From Lautropia dentalis (GTDB lineage: Bacteria; Pseudomonadota; Gammaproteobacteria; Burkholderiales; Burkholderiaceae_E), in the NCBI RefSeq assembly GCF_003892345.1, contig NZ_RRUE01000002.1, positions 877,655 to 941,654 on the forward strand: DNA of 64,000 nt, read 5' to 3'. The translations under genes and the position numbers were made by a program. The stretch's first letter is position 1. The number at the start of each line of letters is the position of its first letter. Below, piece by piece: positions 8,365 through 17,740 of the stretch. The notes beneath the pieces were generated by a model. That model was not told the origin of the DNA. It did no database searches and saw only the letters and a program-made list of their open reading frames with translations.

Positions 8365-9926
8365 AGGGAAGGACGCCTCTGTCGTCCACGACAGGCACCC
8401 AGGCCGATGGGGCGATGCGGGCCAGCGAACAGGCCGAACCCGCTGGGCGCGTGCAGCCCTGTAACGGTGTGTCTTCCTCCGGCGGCGCGGCCCAGTCCGG
8501 GCCTTCCGGCGATGCGGTCCAACCCGGGCCTTCCGGCTGTGTGGCCCGGCCCAGGCCTTCCGGCGACACGACCCAGCCCGGGCTTTCCGGCAGAACGGAC
8601 GGGCAGGGCACCGGTGATCGCCTGACCCGCCTGCGCCGCCGCTACCGCCGGCTGCTGTCCATCACCCTGTTTCTCACCTTCGACCTGATCATCTTCGGCG
8701 CCTTCGTGCGCCTCGTCGATGCCGGCCTGGGCTGCCCCGACTGGCCGGGCTGCTATGGTCACGTCACCCCGCACGGCGCTGCCGAGCACATCGCGGCCGA
8801 AGTGGCCATGCTGCCCGACGGGCCGGTCACCGTCTTCAAGGCGTGGGTGGAAATGCTGCATCGCTACATCGCCAGTGGCCTCGGGCTGCTGGTGATTGTC
8901 CTGCTGTGGCTGACGGTACGCTGGCGGCGGCTGGACAGAATAAATAATTCTGAATCATGTGCAGTGAGTGGCCGTGTGGCAGCGGAAAGTCCTGTGGAAG
9001 CGGGTGACCGCGTGGCACCGGGTGCCGGAGGCGCCGCGGAAGGCAACCTTGCCCGGACAGGCGCCCCCTCCGTGGCAGATGGGTCTGCCACCGAACGTCA
9101 GGCAAGCGCCTTGGCCGTCACAAGGCATGCGGCAGGGCGTTTGAACCGTCACCGCTTCGGAGAGATCCGCTATGCCGACGGCAGCTTTGCTCCCTCTGTG
9201 GTGCTGGCCGTCTTCACGCTGGTGTGGATCATCCTGCAGGGGCTGTTCGGCATGTGGACCGTCACCCTGCGGCTGATGCCGGTGGTGGTCACCGCCCACC
9301 TGCTGGGCGCGCAGATTCTCTTCATGGCACTGATGGCACAGCAGAACCGCGTGCAGCCGCAACCCGTGGTCACGCCGTCTGCCGCGCCGCTGGCTGGCTG
9401 GTCGCGGCTCCTGCTGGTGCTGCTGATCGCCCAGCTGCTGCTGGGGGGCTGGGTGAGCAGCAACTATGCGGCGCTCGGCTGCGAGGATTTTCCGCTGTGC
9501 CACGGCAGCCTCTGGCCCGACATGGATCTGGCCTCGGGCTTCGAGCTGTGGCGGCCGCTGGGTACCCAGGCCGATGGCGAACCGCTGGAGTATCAGGCCC
9601 TCACCGGCATCCACTACATGCACCGGCTGATGGCCTACGTCGTGTTCGCCCTGGCGGGCGTGCTGGCCTGGCGCCTGTGGCGGCTGCATGGGCTGGAACG
9701 GCTGGCGCGCCTGCTGGCGGCCGTACTGTTGGCCCAGTTCATCACCGGGCTGGCGAACGTCTTTCTGGACTGGCCGCTCGTCGCGGCGCTGGCGCATACC
9801 GCGGGCGCGGCCGGGCTGGTCGGTATTATCTTCATGATAGACTTTCGCGCACATCATGCCGCCGGTCTTTTGCCGTCATCCCAGTCTCCTGAAGCCGATC
9901 GCCGCGGCACAGCAGACCTTACCTGA
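8361..9926 (+). CDS. ctaA: Heme A synthase (COX15/CtaA family) with low-complexity insertions
   Basis: Oxidises the methyl group of heme O to give heme A for aa3-type cytochrome c oxidase, in the cytoplasmic membrane. The four conserved histidines are visible in [30 protein letters not shown] and LAHTAGAAG, on an eight-helix framework starting with [27 protein letters not shown]. Start chosen at 8361, overlapping the upstream stop as ATGA. Two oddities: about 95 non-conserved N-terminal residues that include four 9-residue tandem repeats, and an insertion of about 70 residues (near 190-260) between helices 2 and 3. Family members are usually about 340-390 residues, against 521 here. Confidence 0.92.
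   Translation: MKGRTPLSSTTGTQADGAMRASEQAEPAGRVQPCNGVSSSGGAAQSGPSGDAVQPGPSGCVARPRPSGDTTQPGLSGRTDGQGTGDRLTRLRRRYRRLLSITLFLTFDLIIFGAFVRLVDAGLGCPDWPGCYGHVTPHGAAEHIAAEVAMLPDGPVTVFKAWVEMLHRYIASGLGLLVIVLLWLTVRWRRLDRINNSESCAVSGRVAAESPVEAGDRVAPGAGGAAEGNLARTGAPSVADGSATERQASALAVTRHAAGRLNRHRFGEIRYADGSFAPSVVLAVFTLVWIILQGLFGMWTVTLRLMPVVVTAHLLGAQILFMALMAQQNRVQPQPVVTPSAAPLAGWSRLLLVLLIAQLLLGGWVSSNYAALGCEDFPLCHGSLWPDMDLASGFELWRPLGTQADGEPLEYQALTGIHYMHRLMAYVVFALAGVLAWRLWRLHGLERLARLLAAVLLAQFITGLANVFLDWPLVAALAHTAGAAGLVGIIFMIDFRAHHAAGLLPSSQSPEADRRGTADLT
8487..8594 (+). repeat. Four tandem 27-bp repeats inside ctaA
   Basis: Four in-frame units of 27 bases, each ending in a CCTTCCGGC- or CTTTCCGGC-like core, encode 9-residue repeats of the form (V/T)QPGPSG plus two variable residues. 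They lie in the non-conserved N-terminal extension before the first membrane helix. Copy-number change would keep the frame. Confidence 0.8.
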
Positions 9927-9940
9927 CCCGGATTGACGCC

Positions 9941-10837
9941 GTGTATCTATCTGCCACCCGCCAACAGTCGCTGGCCCGTGTCGCACGCCAGTATTACGTT
10001 CTCACCAAGCCACGCATCGTGCTGCTGGCCGTCTTCTGCGCCATGATCGGCATGTTCATGGCCACCACCGAAGGCGAGAGCGTCTCGTGGCGTACCCTGC
10101 TGGCGGGTACCGCCGGCATCGGCCTGCTGGCGGCGGCCGGCTTCGTCTTCAACTGCTTCGTCGAGCGCGGCATCGATGCCGTCATGTGGCGTACCGCCCA
10201 CCGTGGTTCGGCCAGTGGTGATGTCGGCAACACCGGCATGGTCTGCTTCTTTCTGGCGCTGGGCGTCACGGGGGCGCTGCTGCTGCACCTGTTCGTCAAT
10301 CCGCTCACCATGGTGCTCACGCTGGCCACCTTCGTGGGCTATGCCATTGTCTACACCGTGCTGCTCAAGCCGCGCACGCCGCAGAACATCGTCATCGGCG
10401 GGGCCTCGGGGGCCATGCCGCCGCTGCTCGGCTGGGTGGCCGTCACCGACGAAATCACAGCACCGGCCGTGGTGATGTTCCTCATCATCTTCGTCTGGAC
10501 GCCGCCGCACTTCTGGGCACTGGCGCTCTACCGTGCCGCCGACTACCGCCGCTCCGGCCTGCCCATGCTGCCGGTCACCCACGGCGCGGCCTTCACCCGG
10601 CTCAACGTCCTGCTCTACACCGTGCTGCTCACGGCAGTCACCCTGCTGCCCTTTGCCATCGGCATGAGCGGCCGCTTCTACCTGGCTTCGGCCGTGGTGC
10701 TCGACGGCATCTTCCTGGCGCTCGCCTGGCAGGTCTGGCGCCACTACACCGACGCCATCTCCCGCAAGACCTTCGGCTATTCCATCCTGTACCTGGCCCT
10801 GCTGTTCGGTGCCATGCTGGTCGATCACTATCTCTGA
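9941..10837 (+). CDS. ctaB: Protoheme IX farnesyltransferase
   Basis: Adds a farnesyl group to heme B to make heme O, the substrate of the upstream CtaA. It is a 298-residue UbiA-family membrane enzyme. The first Asp-rich motif is [15 protein letters not shown] and the second region includes [28 protein letters not shown] and [13 protein letters not shown]. The start is GTG at 9941, 14 bases after the ctaA stop, giving a typical short cytosolic N-terminus before [12 protein letters not shown]. It forms one transcription unit with ctaA. Confidence 0.95.
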   Translation: MYLSATRQQSLARVARQYYVLTKPRIVLLAVFCAMIGMFMATTEGESVSWRTLLAGTAGIGLLAAAGFVFNCFVERGIDAVMWRTAHRGSASGDVGNTGMVCFFLALGVTGALLLHLFVNPLTMVLTLATFVGYAIVYTVLLKPRTPQNIVIGGASGAMPPLLGWVAVTDEITAPAVVMFLIIFVWTPPHFWALALYRAADYRRSGLPMLPVTHGAAFTRLNVLLYTVLLTAVTLLPFAIGMSGRFYLASAVVLDGIFLALAWQVWRHYTDAISRKTFGYSILYLALLFGAMLVDHYL

Positions 10838-11286
10838 GTCTGGTATCCCGGCCCGTGGGGTCTGCTCAGGCCGCCTTTTCCATGACTGGCCAGGGAAGGT
10901 GAGGCGCGTTGGGCAGACGGAGGCGGTTGCCATTCCGGGGTTTCAGGGGCGGGCACCGTGGCGAAAGCGTTGTGCCCCGTCGTTGCAGACGGTCATCCGG
11001 CCGGGCAGGAAAAGGGGGCGCCCAGGCCGCCCGTCCTGCCCGAACGTGACATCGTGAGCAGAGTGTTCCAGAATGTGCCGGATGCGTGGTACACCAAAAC
11101 CGGGTGCCTGCCGTTTAGAGCGTGTCATGAACGCATTCATTCCCGCGCGGGCCAGATTCATGACGGACATGCCGATCTCGCCGCCCAGTCTCAACTTCAT
11201 GCCCGTGCAGGCGATGCATTCATGACGCACTCCAGTAGCGTACCGGGGCTCACAGGCGCCCCTGCTGCCCCCCAGACAACCCAGCC
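10838..11286. other. Intergenic region with an inverted-repeat element
   Basis: No gene seen. Between about 11117 and 11231 the word AGAGCGTGTCATGAACGCAT and the inverted, imperfect GATGCATTCATGACGCACTC face each other about 115 bases apart. The left arm resembles the end of the 43741-43985 element. ATTCATGACG also occurs a third time near 11155. Confidence 0.4.
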
Positions 11287-11937
11287 ATGAAAACCTCACC
11301 GTTCCCGATCACCGCCCCCGCCTCGCGCCGCCACCTGCTGCGCACCGGCGCTGCTGCCGTTGCCCTGGCCGTCGGCAGCCCCCTGCTGCTGGCCGGCTGC
11401 AACCGGCAGGCGCCGCAGATGAACTTCAAGTCCACCGATCTCGATGGCGCCGACTACGGCAAGTCGCTGGATCTCACCAACACCGCCACCGGCAAGCCGG
11501 TCAGCCTCGACACCTTCAAGGGCAAAGTCGTGCTGCTGTTCTTCGGCTTCACCCAGTGTCCGGACATCTGCCCCACCACCCTGCTCAAGGCCAAGGAAAT
11601 CAAGGAAGCCCTCGGCAAGGATGGAGACAAACTCGACGTGGTGTTCGTCACCCTCGACCCCGAGCGCGACACCGCCGAGGTCATGCAGGCCTACGTGCCC
11701 TCGTTCGACCCCTCCTTCATCGGCCTGCGCGGCGACCCGGCCGCCACCAAAAAGGCCGCACGCGAGTTCCGCGTCTTCTACCAGAAGGTTCCGAACCAGG
11801 ACGGCTCCAGTTACACACTGGATCATACGGCCGCATCCTATGTCATCGACAAGGACGGCAAGCTGCGCCTGCTGGTGCGCTACACCGACGCCGTGCCCGA
11901 CATCGTCAGCGACCTGAAGCAGCTGATCGCCGCCTGA
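11287..11937 (+). CDS. SCO1/SenC family copper chaperone, lipoprotein
   Basis: Delivers copper to, or reduces, the CuA site of cytochrome c oxidase subunit II on the periplasmic side. 216 residues with a twin-Arg-like basic start and a lipobox LLAGC (cysteine at about residue 38) for membrane anchoring. The thioredoxin-like fold carries the copper motif FTQCPDICPTT and the downstream histidine in LDHTA. It follows the heme A genes, consistent with a role in oxidase assembly. Confidence 0.93.
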   Translation: MKTSPFPITAPASRRHLLRTGAAAVALAVGSPLLLAGCNRQAPQMNFKSTDLDGADYGKSLDLTNTATGKPVSLDTFKGKVVLLFFGFTQCPDICPTTLLKAKEIKEALGKDGDKLDVVFVTLDPERDTAEVMQAYVPSFDPSFIGLRGDPAATKKAAREFRVFYQKVPNQDGSSYTLDHTAASYVIDKDGKLRLLVRYTDAVPDIVSDLKQLIAA

Positions 11938-12383
11938 TCCGGGCTCACTCCGATCCTGCTCATTCGGTTCCAAAACAATGTGCGCAGGGAGTGCCGCAGG
12001 GAGCACCATTGCGTAACGCATGTGTATCGCGGTCGCAAAGCCCCGCCCCTTGCTGGTATTCTGATGGGCGTGTGCCATTCGGGCCTGCGGACAGCGCCTT
12101 TGCGTGTTTTCAGGGGTCAGCCCCCCGGGTTTCGGGGGGCAGAAACGCCCGGAAAGCCGCCTGCTGGCCGTTCGGCGGCCATCCGGGGCCGATCTGTGGC
12201 TTTTGCCGCATGCCGCCTGGCGCACGACTGTTGTTTTGACGCACCGCACACACCACGACCGGGCCTGCCACGGAACCCTCTGTGGAGTCTCCCGTCATGG
12301 CCCGTGTGGGTGCTTCCCCATTCACTCATTCTTTCCACTGAACCCGTGCCACGCGCGCAGCACGGGGCCGGAGGCTTTCTCGC
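11938..12383. other. Intergenic region with a GC-rich hairpin
   Basis: No convincing gene. A hairpin GCCCCCC-GGGTTTC-GGGGGGC lies near 12120-12141, without a following T-run. The rest is unremarkable; the promoter of the 12384 gene is probably in its right half. Confidence 0.4.
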
Positions 12384-14582
12384 ATGAACGCACTGGGTTG
12401 GCTTGTCCTGGGTTTGCTGCTTGGCTGGGCCATCGAATTCGCCATTGATTACCTCTACTGGCGCAGGAAGGCCCAGGCCGAGGCCGAGGCACTGGCCCAG
12501 CAGGAAGCCGCCCTGAACGCCCAGCAGACCGAAATGGGCCATCGCCAGTCCACCCTGCGCCTGCGCGAAAAGGAGATGTCCGACCTGCAGGCCTCGCTGG
12601 CCAGCCGTGACGCCGAACTGCTGCAGCAGGCACGCCGTGTCGAAGAGCGCTCCGACGATCTCTCCCGCGTCGAACAGGCCATCGAGAAGCGGCGGGCCGA
12701 CCTCGACCGCATGGGCCTGACCCTCAACGAGCGGGAGAAGGAAATCGCTACCCGTGGCGACCAGCTGCGCACCAAGGAAGTCAACTACAACCGCCGTCTC
12801 GACACCCTCGAGAACACCGAAGCCGAACTGGCGCGCCGCGTGGCCGTCGTCACCAACCGCGAAGAGGCCATGCAGAGCTGGGAAGGCCGCATCCTCAGCC
12901 GCGAACACGACGTGGCCGACCGCGAAGCCTCGGTCAACTACCACGCCAACCGCATTGCCCGTGACGCCGGCAGCTTCGAGGCCGTCAAGCACCTGCTGCG
13001 GCAGCACTATCGCACCGACGAGGGGCGTGACCGCCTGCAGGCTCTGGTCGGCATCGACGACAAGGCCGCCGAACTGCTGAAAAACGCCGGCATCCGCAAC
13101 TTCGAACGCCTGGCCGAAAGTTCCATCGGCGAACTCACCCGCCTGCTCGAAGGCGCCGGTTCGCGCCTGGCCCTGGCCAACCCGCTCAGCTGGGCCGAAC
13201 AGGCCAACGCGTACCTGGCCGAAGACTGGGTGACGCTCGACCGCCTGCAGGCCGAACTGAAGGGTGAGCACCGCGACGACGTGACCCAGAGCCTGCTCGA
13301 AGCCATGCAGCGCTCGTCGGGCGTGGCGGGGGCTGGCACTGCTGCCGCAGCACCAGATACTGCTACCCCAGCCCCAGCCCCAGCCCCAGCCCCAGACGCT
13401 GCTGCCGCAGTCTCTGGTGCCGCCAGCGCTGCCGCTGCTGGAGATGCTGTAACCGTTGGAAACGCCGCAGCTGCTGGAAGTGCTGCGACAGCTGAAAACG
13501 CTGCAGCCGCTGAGAACGCCACAACTGCTGAGAACGCTGCAACCGTCGAGAACTCCGGCTCTGTCGCCACTGACACCGTTGCCGCACAACCTGAGCATGA
13601 TGCCGGGGCAGTACAGACGGAAGGGCAGGCTGATGATTCGTCCGACGGTCAGGGCAGTGCGAGCACCGATGGCCAGTCCGGAACCAGCGCTCCTGCAGGG
13701 ACGGGTGCCGATGGTGACGAAACCCCGGCACCTGCCGCCATGGCTGCCGCCGCGGTGGCAACGGGCCTGGCCACGGGTCATGCCGCCACCGGTGCACAGC
13801 CGGCCGTGGATGCAGCCGCTGAAACGTCCGCCGATGCAACCGCCGGGACGTCTGTCGATGCAGCAGTCGATACGTCTGTCGATGCACCGGCCGGATCCAC
13901 ATCGTCCACGGAAGCCTCCAGTGGGCCAGACGCCGGTGCCGCTGAAGGGTATGCCCAGTCTGGCGTACCGCAGGAACACAGCCACCCGGCCCACGCCAGC
14001 AGCTACGCCACCGGTGGCTACACTGGTACGTCCTACAGCGGAACCTCCTATAGTGGCGCCTCCGGCCACGCACACGACGAGGCCGCAGAGAGGGCTGCAG
14101 CCGGGCATGGAACCCGCACTCCGGGACTGGATGACCCCTTCCCGACCTCGTCCCTGCGCACACAGACCGAAGCTGAAGCGTCAGATATTGCCGGCGAACT
14201 GGCCCAGGCCGACGCCCTGCTGGCCGAAGCCGCCAGCGTCCTGGCCGTCGATCAGCAAGCCGTTGCCGCCGCCGCACATTCGGGTCACGACACCGTCGCC
14301 ACAGACGCGAGCGCCGGGAACGGCGCCGCAGAGCCCCCACCCGTCACCATCGAAGCCTCGCTCGAACAGGAAAACGTTTTCTGGGAATCCGACGCCGGCG
14401 ATGAATACGAAGGAGAGGCCGATGCCGAGCCCCTGTCTTCCGTCTTCATCAACCCGCGCCAGCGCAACGTCGAACGCGTAGCCGCCGAAGCCGTCGAAGA
14501 CGCGGACTGGCAGCAGCATGCCGGCGAAGTTTCCGACGCCCACGTGCTCAACGAGCATTCCAGCACTTCGACACGTTCCTGA
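12384..14582 (+). CDS. Membrane-anchored coiled-coil protein with HhH-like domain and low-complexity tail
   Basis: 732 residues. One N-terminal membrane helix (LGWLVLGLLLGWAIEFAIDYLY) is followed by a long charged coiled coil (about residues 28-200, rich in repeats such as REKEMSDLQ and NEREKEIATR). A helix-hairpin-helix-like segment follows at about 214-255 (LVGIDDKAAELLKNAGI, FERLAESSIGELTRLLEG), like those in DUF4332-type proteins. The remaining half is Ala/Thr/Asp/Gly-rich low complexity with strings such as NAAAAGSAATAENAAAAENA. I do not recognise a specific function. It is followed after 12 bases by an OmpA-like gene, so the two may act together at the envelope. Confidence 0.75.
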   Translation: MNALGWLVLGLLLGWAIEFAIDYLYWRRKAQAEAEALAQQEAALNAQQTEMGHRQSTLRLREKEMSDLQASLASRDAELLQQARRVEERSDDLSRVEQAIEKRRADLDRMGLTLNEREKEIATRGDQLRTKEVNYNRRLDTLENTEAELARRVAVVTNREEAMQSWEGRILSREHDVADREASVNYHANRIARDAGSFEAVKHLLRQHYRTDEGRDRLQALVGIDDKAAELLKNAGIRNFERLAESSIGELTRLLEGAGSRLALANPLSWAEQANAYLAEDWVTLDRLQAELKGEHRDDVTQSLLEAMQRSSGVAGAGTAAAAPDTATPAPAPAPAPDAAAAVSGAASAAAAGDAVTVGNAAAAGSAATAENAAAAENATTAENAATVENSGSVATDTVAAQPEHDAGAVQTEGQADDSSDGQGSASTDGQSGTSAPAGTGADGDETPAPAAMAAAAVATGLATGHAATGAQPAVDAAAETSADATAGTSVDAAVDTSVDAPAGSTSSTEASSGPDAGAAEGYAQSGVPQEHSHPAHASSYATGGYTGTSYSGTSYSGASGHAHDEAAERAAAGHGTRTPGLDDPFPTSSLRTQTEAEASDIAGELAQADALLAEAASVLAVDQQAVAAAAHSGHDTVATDASAGNGAAEPPPVTIEASLEQENVFWESDAGDEYEGEADAEPLSSVFINPRQRNVERVAAEAVEDADWQQHAGEVSDAHVLNEHSSTSTRS

Positions 14583-14594
14583 CGCAGGTCTGCC

Positions 14595-16436
14595 ATGCCA
14601 GCACCCACGCCACTCCATCCCCCCGAGTCCGTGCGCCGCTTCACCTCGGTGAAGGTTGGCGTCCTGCTGTTCTTCCTGCTGCTGCTGGCCTTCTTCGGCC
14701 TCACCGGCAACGAGGCTGACACACAGCCGCAGCAGGCCGATGCCGGTAGCGATCCTTCGGCCACCACGCAGGCAGGCAACCAGCAGGCTGCAGCCGGTCA
14801 GCAGACAGGTGCCCCGCCGGCCGGATCGCAGGCAGGCACTCCATCGGGCAGCAACCAGCCTGCCCAGGCTGCCTCCGGCGAGGCGGGCTCACGTTCCGGT
14901 ACCCATACCGAGAGCGTCACCTTCCAGGTTGCCGGTCATGGTACCCAGGGCAAGGGTGCTGCCGAACAGGGGACTGCCAGCAACCAGGGCGCACAGACCC
15001 TGCCCGAAGACCCGTCCGGCAACGGCATGATCGATATCCAGGGGCTGGGCGCCGGGGGCGCACAGCAGGGCAGCCGTGCCGGAAATGGTGCCGCATCCAC
15101 AGGTGCGCCGGCAGGGAAGGCTGCGTCGGGTGCCCAGGCATCCTCCGGCATGGCAGGCCCCGGTGTGGCTGATGCCGGGGCGGGCACGCCGGGCGGCGAA
15201 TCCGTCCTGCACGATGACGACGTAGCCCCGCAGCCCGCCACCGGCGACAGCATGATCGAGCTGCCCGGTGCCCCGTCCTTTGCCATTACCCAGGATGCCA
15301 GCGGCGCCATCCGCCTCACCGGCGGCGTGCCCGATGACGCCACCCGCAACCAGTGGATGAACGCCATCCGGCTGGGCGCCCGTGATGTATCCGTCAACGG
15401 CAACCTGCGCCTGCAGCGCGTCGACCCGCACGCCGCCGCCCGCTGGGAGCCCCAGCTCACCGCCCTCGTGGCCCTGATGCGCGAGCGCAACCTTGCCGAA
15501 CTGCGTGTCCGTGGTGATGTGGTCGAACTGGTCGACACCACCGGCAACCCCGCCCAGGCCCGCGAAAGCGTCAACCTCATCCACGCCCAGGTGCCCGACG
15601 GCTACCGTGTGGCCCTGGCTGGTGACGCCCGGGGCCAGGCCGATACCCGCAATGCCCGAGGCAGTGCGGCCCAGGCTGACGCCCGCAACACCCGAAACGG
15701 TGTGAGTCAGGCCGACGCCCGCAACGCCCGAAACGGCGTGAGCCAGGCCGACGCACGCAATGCCCGGAACGGAACGACCCAGGCAGCCGCCGGCACGGCT
15801 GCCAGCGATGATGAGCCGCGCAAAACCCGCGCCCAGCTGCGTGCCGAGGCAAAGAATGCTGCCGCCGGGAAACGCGCCGGGGCGAAGAAAACGGTTGCAG
15901 AAAAACGTGCCGAAGCGAAGAAAACTGCGGCAGAAAAACGGGCCGATGCCCGTCGCGCCGCAGCGTCCGGCAAGACGGCTGATGACGGCAGTGCATCCGC
16001 CAGGAATTCCAGCTCGAAGGATGTCGCCTCGGCCAAACGTCTGGCCGCCCGGGAAGATGCCGCAGGCAGGAGCAGCAGCAAAACTGCAGCTGCAGGCAAC
16101 TGCAAATCGGTGAGCGCGCTGTCGGCCCCGGTTTACTTCAGCAGCAACACCGCCACGCTGACCGCTGCCGAGCGCCGCCGCCTGCGCAACCTCGGCGCCT
16201 GCCTGGGCAAGACCGCCTGGGTGCGCGTGACCGGCCATGCCGACCCGCGTGATTCCGCCGCCGCCAACCAGAGCCTCTCCGAGCGCCGCGCCCGCGCCGT
16301 GGCCGGCGCCATCGCCGCCGGGGGCTTTTCCTCCGCACGCATCACCGTGGTGGGGGCTGGCCAGACCAAATCCAGGGCAGCGAAGAGCAAGGCCGCCCAG
16401 CAGCGCGCCCGGCGGGTGGATATCCGGGTGGGGTGA
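14595..16436 (+). CDS. OmpA-family protein with repeat-rich linker
   Basis: 613 residues. One membrane helix (VGVLLFFLLLLAFFGLTG, about 17-35), a Gln/Gly/Ala-rich linker, then a BON-like region (about 225-345; ITQDASGAIRLTGGVPDDATR, VSVNGNLRLQRVD). A tandem-repeat stretch of QADARNARNGVS units is followed by Lys/Ala-rich KKTAAEKRA repeats. The C-terminal OmpA domain (about 500-613) includes VYFSSNTATLTAAERRRL, VTGHADPRDSAAANQSLSERRA and RRVDIRV. OmpA domains bind peptidoglycan, so the protein likely links membrane to wall. It shares an operon with the coiled-coil protein before it. Confidence 0.82.
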   Translation: MPAPTPLHPPESVRRFTSVKVGVLLFFLLLLAFFGLTGNEADTQPQQADAGSDPSATTQAGNQQAAAGQQTGAPPAGSQAGTPSGSNQPAQAASGEAGSRSGTHTESVTFQVAGHGTQGKGAAEQGTASNQGAQTLPEDPSGNGMIDIQGLGAGGAQQGSRAGNGAASTGAPAGKAASGAQASSGMAGPGVADAGAGTPGGESVLHDDDVAPQPATGDSMIELPGAPSFAITQDASGAIRLTGGVPDDATRNQWMNAIRLGARDVSVNGNLRLQRVDPHAAARWEPQLTALVALMRERNLAELRVRGDVVELVDTTGNPAQARESVNLIHAQVPDGYRVALAGDARGQADTRNARGSAAQADARNTRNGVSQADARNARNGVSQADARNARNGTTQAAAGTAASDDEPRKTRAQLRAEAKNAAAGKRAGAKKTVAEKRAEAKKTAAEKRADARRAAASGKTADDGSASARNSSSKDVASAKRLAAREDAAGRSSSKTAAAGNCKSVSALSAPVYFSSNTATLTAAERRRLRNLGACLGKTAWVRVTGHADPRDSAAANQSLSERRARAVAGAIAAGGFSSARITVVGAGQTKSRAAKSKAAQQRARRVDIRVG

Positions 16437-16446
16437 GGAGGGTTGC

Positions 16447-16470
16447 CGGCTGCGGATTACTGCAGCCGGA
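16447..16470. terminator. Hairpin at a convergent gene junction
   Basis: CCGGCTGC and GCAGCCGG form a perfect 8-bp stem around the loop GGATTACT. It lies at the end of the convergent OmpA-like and Rpn-like genes and overlaps the last codons of the latter. No T-run on either side, so termination is likely but not certain. Confidence 0.45.
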
Positions 16471-17542
16471 ATACCTCCTCCAGCGTACCGGCCGTCAGCA
16501 GGGCCTCCGCCCAGTGATCCAGCTGTTCAGGACTGGCCTGCTCGAGTTTCTGCTGCGTAGCTGCATCCAGTGGCCCGAAGCGCAGGGTCAGCTGCCTCGC
16601 CACGGTATCGCGCAGCCCGCTCAGACGGCCACGCTCTTCGCCGCGTGCTTCGCCTATCTCGATCCCCCGCTCCGTCCCCAGCAGAATCCCTTCCTGCCGC
16701 CCCTTCTCCAGCCACCGTTGCATGAATGCACCCATCTTCCTGTTCTCCGTTGGGTAAAGCTGTTCGTACAGATGCCACTCGCTGGCGTCCAGTGTGAGGT
16801 AATCCTCAATAAAATCAAGGTACTTGCGCTGCAGATCCGGGGCCGCCACCAGCGTCAGCAGCCCCTGCACCGCCTGACCGTACACCCGCACCCGTGATGC
16901 CCTGTCGGACGGATACTGCATGCAGACCGACACCAGCCGGGCCACGATGTTGGAGCTGCCGGCAAAGTCTGCCGCCTGCATGCCGGCCAGCTCGCAGGGA
17001 ACCCAGGTGAACTTCAGCGTCTGGGTGTGGTCCCCCGCGGCCACCAGAGCCCTTTCGATTTTGCCACGTCGCAGAAAGATCACAACCACCACCACGCGCT
17101 GCGTCTTCTCCTGACGCATCAGGCGTGCCAGATACTCGTGCAGGCGCAGCGGATCGAAGCGTGACGTTACCGTGTCCTCTTCCAGCAATACGATCAGCGG
17201 CTCACGCTCGCCATCGGGCCACTCCACCCGCAAGGGTGTGTCCATGATCAGGTTGCGGTGCCAGAAGCGCAGCTTCGACGCTTCCTGGCGGATGGGTCTG
17301 ACCACAACGCTGTCGTCCAGCGGGATCCGTTCCTGCGGCAGGAAGAAGGCCAGCGCCTGACGCGGGAAGTCGAGGATCAGGTTCTTGAAGTTCTGGTCGT
17401 GGCTGATGGGCTGCCGGCCCTGGGCACGACGGCGTGAGGAAGCTCGCTTTCGGGCCAGCTGCCTGCCCAGCGCTGACCGGCCGCGTGGGCCATGACGGCT
17501 GCGGCGTACCTGATGAGATTCAGGTTTGTGGTGGATGCCCAT
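16457..17542 (-). CDS. Rpn-family (PD-(D/E)XK nuclease/transposase) protein with DUF4351 tail
   Basis: About 361 residues from the ATG at 17542 (an upstream in-frame ATG exists at 17593). The core HDQNFKNLILDFPRQALAFFLP and the later LIVLLEEDTVTSRFDPLRLHEYL match the Rpn/PDDEXK transposase group, DNA nucleases that promote recombination. The C-terminal 50 residues (LRDTVARQLTLRFGPLDAA, EQLDHWAEALL) match DUF4351. The usual E-x-K/Q of the active site reads EED here, so catalysis may be altered. The N-terminal 45 residues are very Arg-rich. No terminal repeats were found around the gene. Confidence 0.72.
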   Translation of the reverse strand: MGIHHKPESHQVRRSRHGPRGRSALGRQLARKRASSRRRAQGRQPISHDQNFKNLILDFPRQALAFFLPQERIPLDDSVVVRPIRQEASKLRFWHRNLIMDTPLRVEWPDGEREPLIVLLEEDTVTSRFDPLRLHEYLARLMRQEKTQRVVVVVIFLRRGKIERALVAAGDHTQTLKFTWVPCELAGMQAADFAGSSNIVARLVSVCMQYPSDRASRVRVYGQAVQGLLTLVAAPDLQRKYLDFIEDYLTLDASEWHLYEQLYPTENRKMGAFMQRWLEKGRQEGILLGTERGIEIGEARGEERGRLSGLRDTVARQLTLRFGPLDAATQQKLEQASPEQLDHWAEALLTAGTLEEVFRLQ

Positions 17543-17740
17543 GATGAAAGCCCGGATCCGGGCGGTGTTCCGACCTGGGCATTTCATCAGCACGCAACGG
17601 GGCAGGGGAGTGCGCCTGCTACGCGGTGCCCATCTGGCCTAGGCCAGATGGCCATTGCGTCATGAACCCCCATGCCATTGCAGCAAGACAAACGGCAGCA
17701 GCATGCCGATGTGTTGCTTCAGCACATCACCTCCGCCGCA

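Noticed and set aside
12120-12141. GCCCCCC/GGGGGGC hairpin as a rho-independent terminator
   Set aside because: No T-run follows on either strand and it is about 190 bases from the sco1 stop.
16457-17542. The Rpn-like gene as part of a complete insertion sequence
   Set aside because: No terminal inverted repeats or target duplications were found around it.
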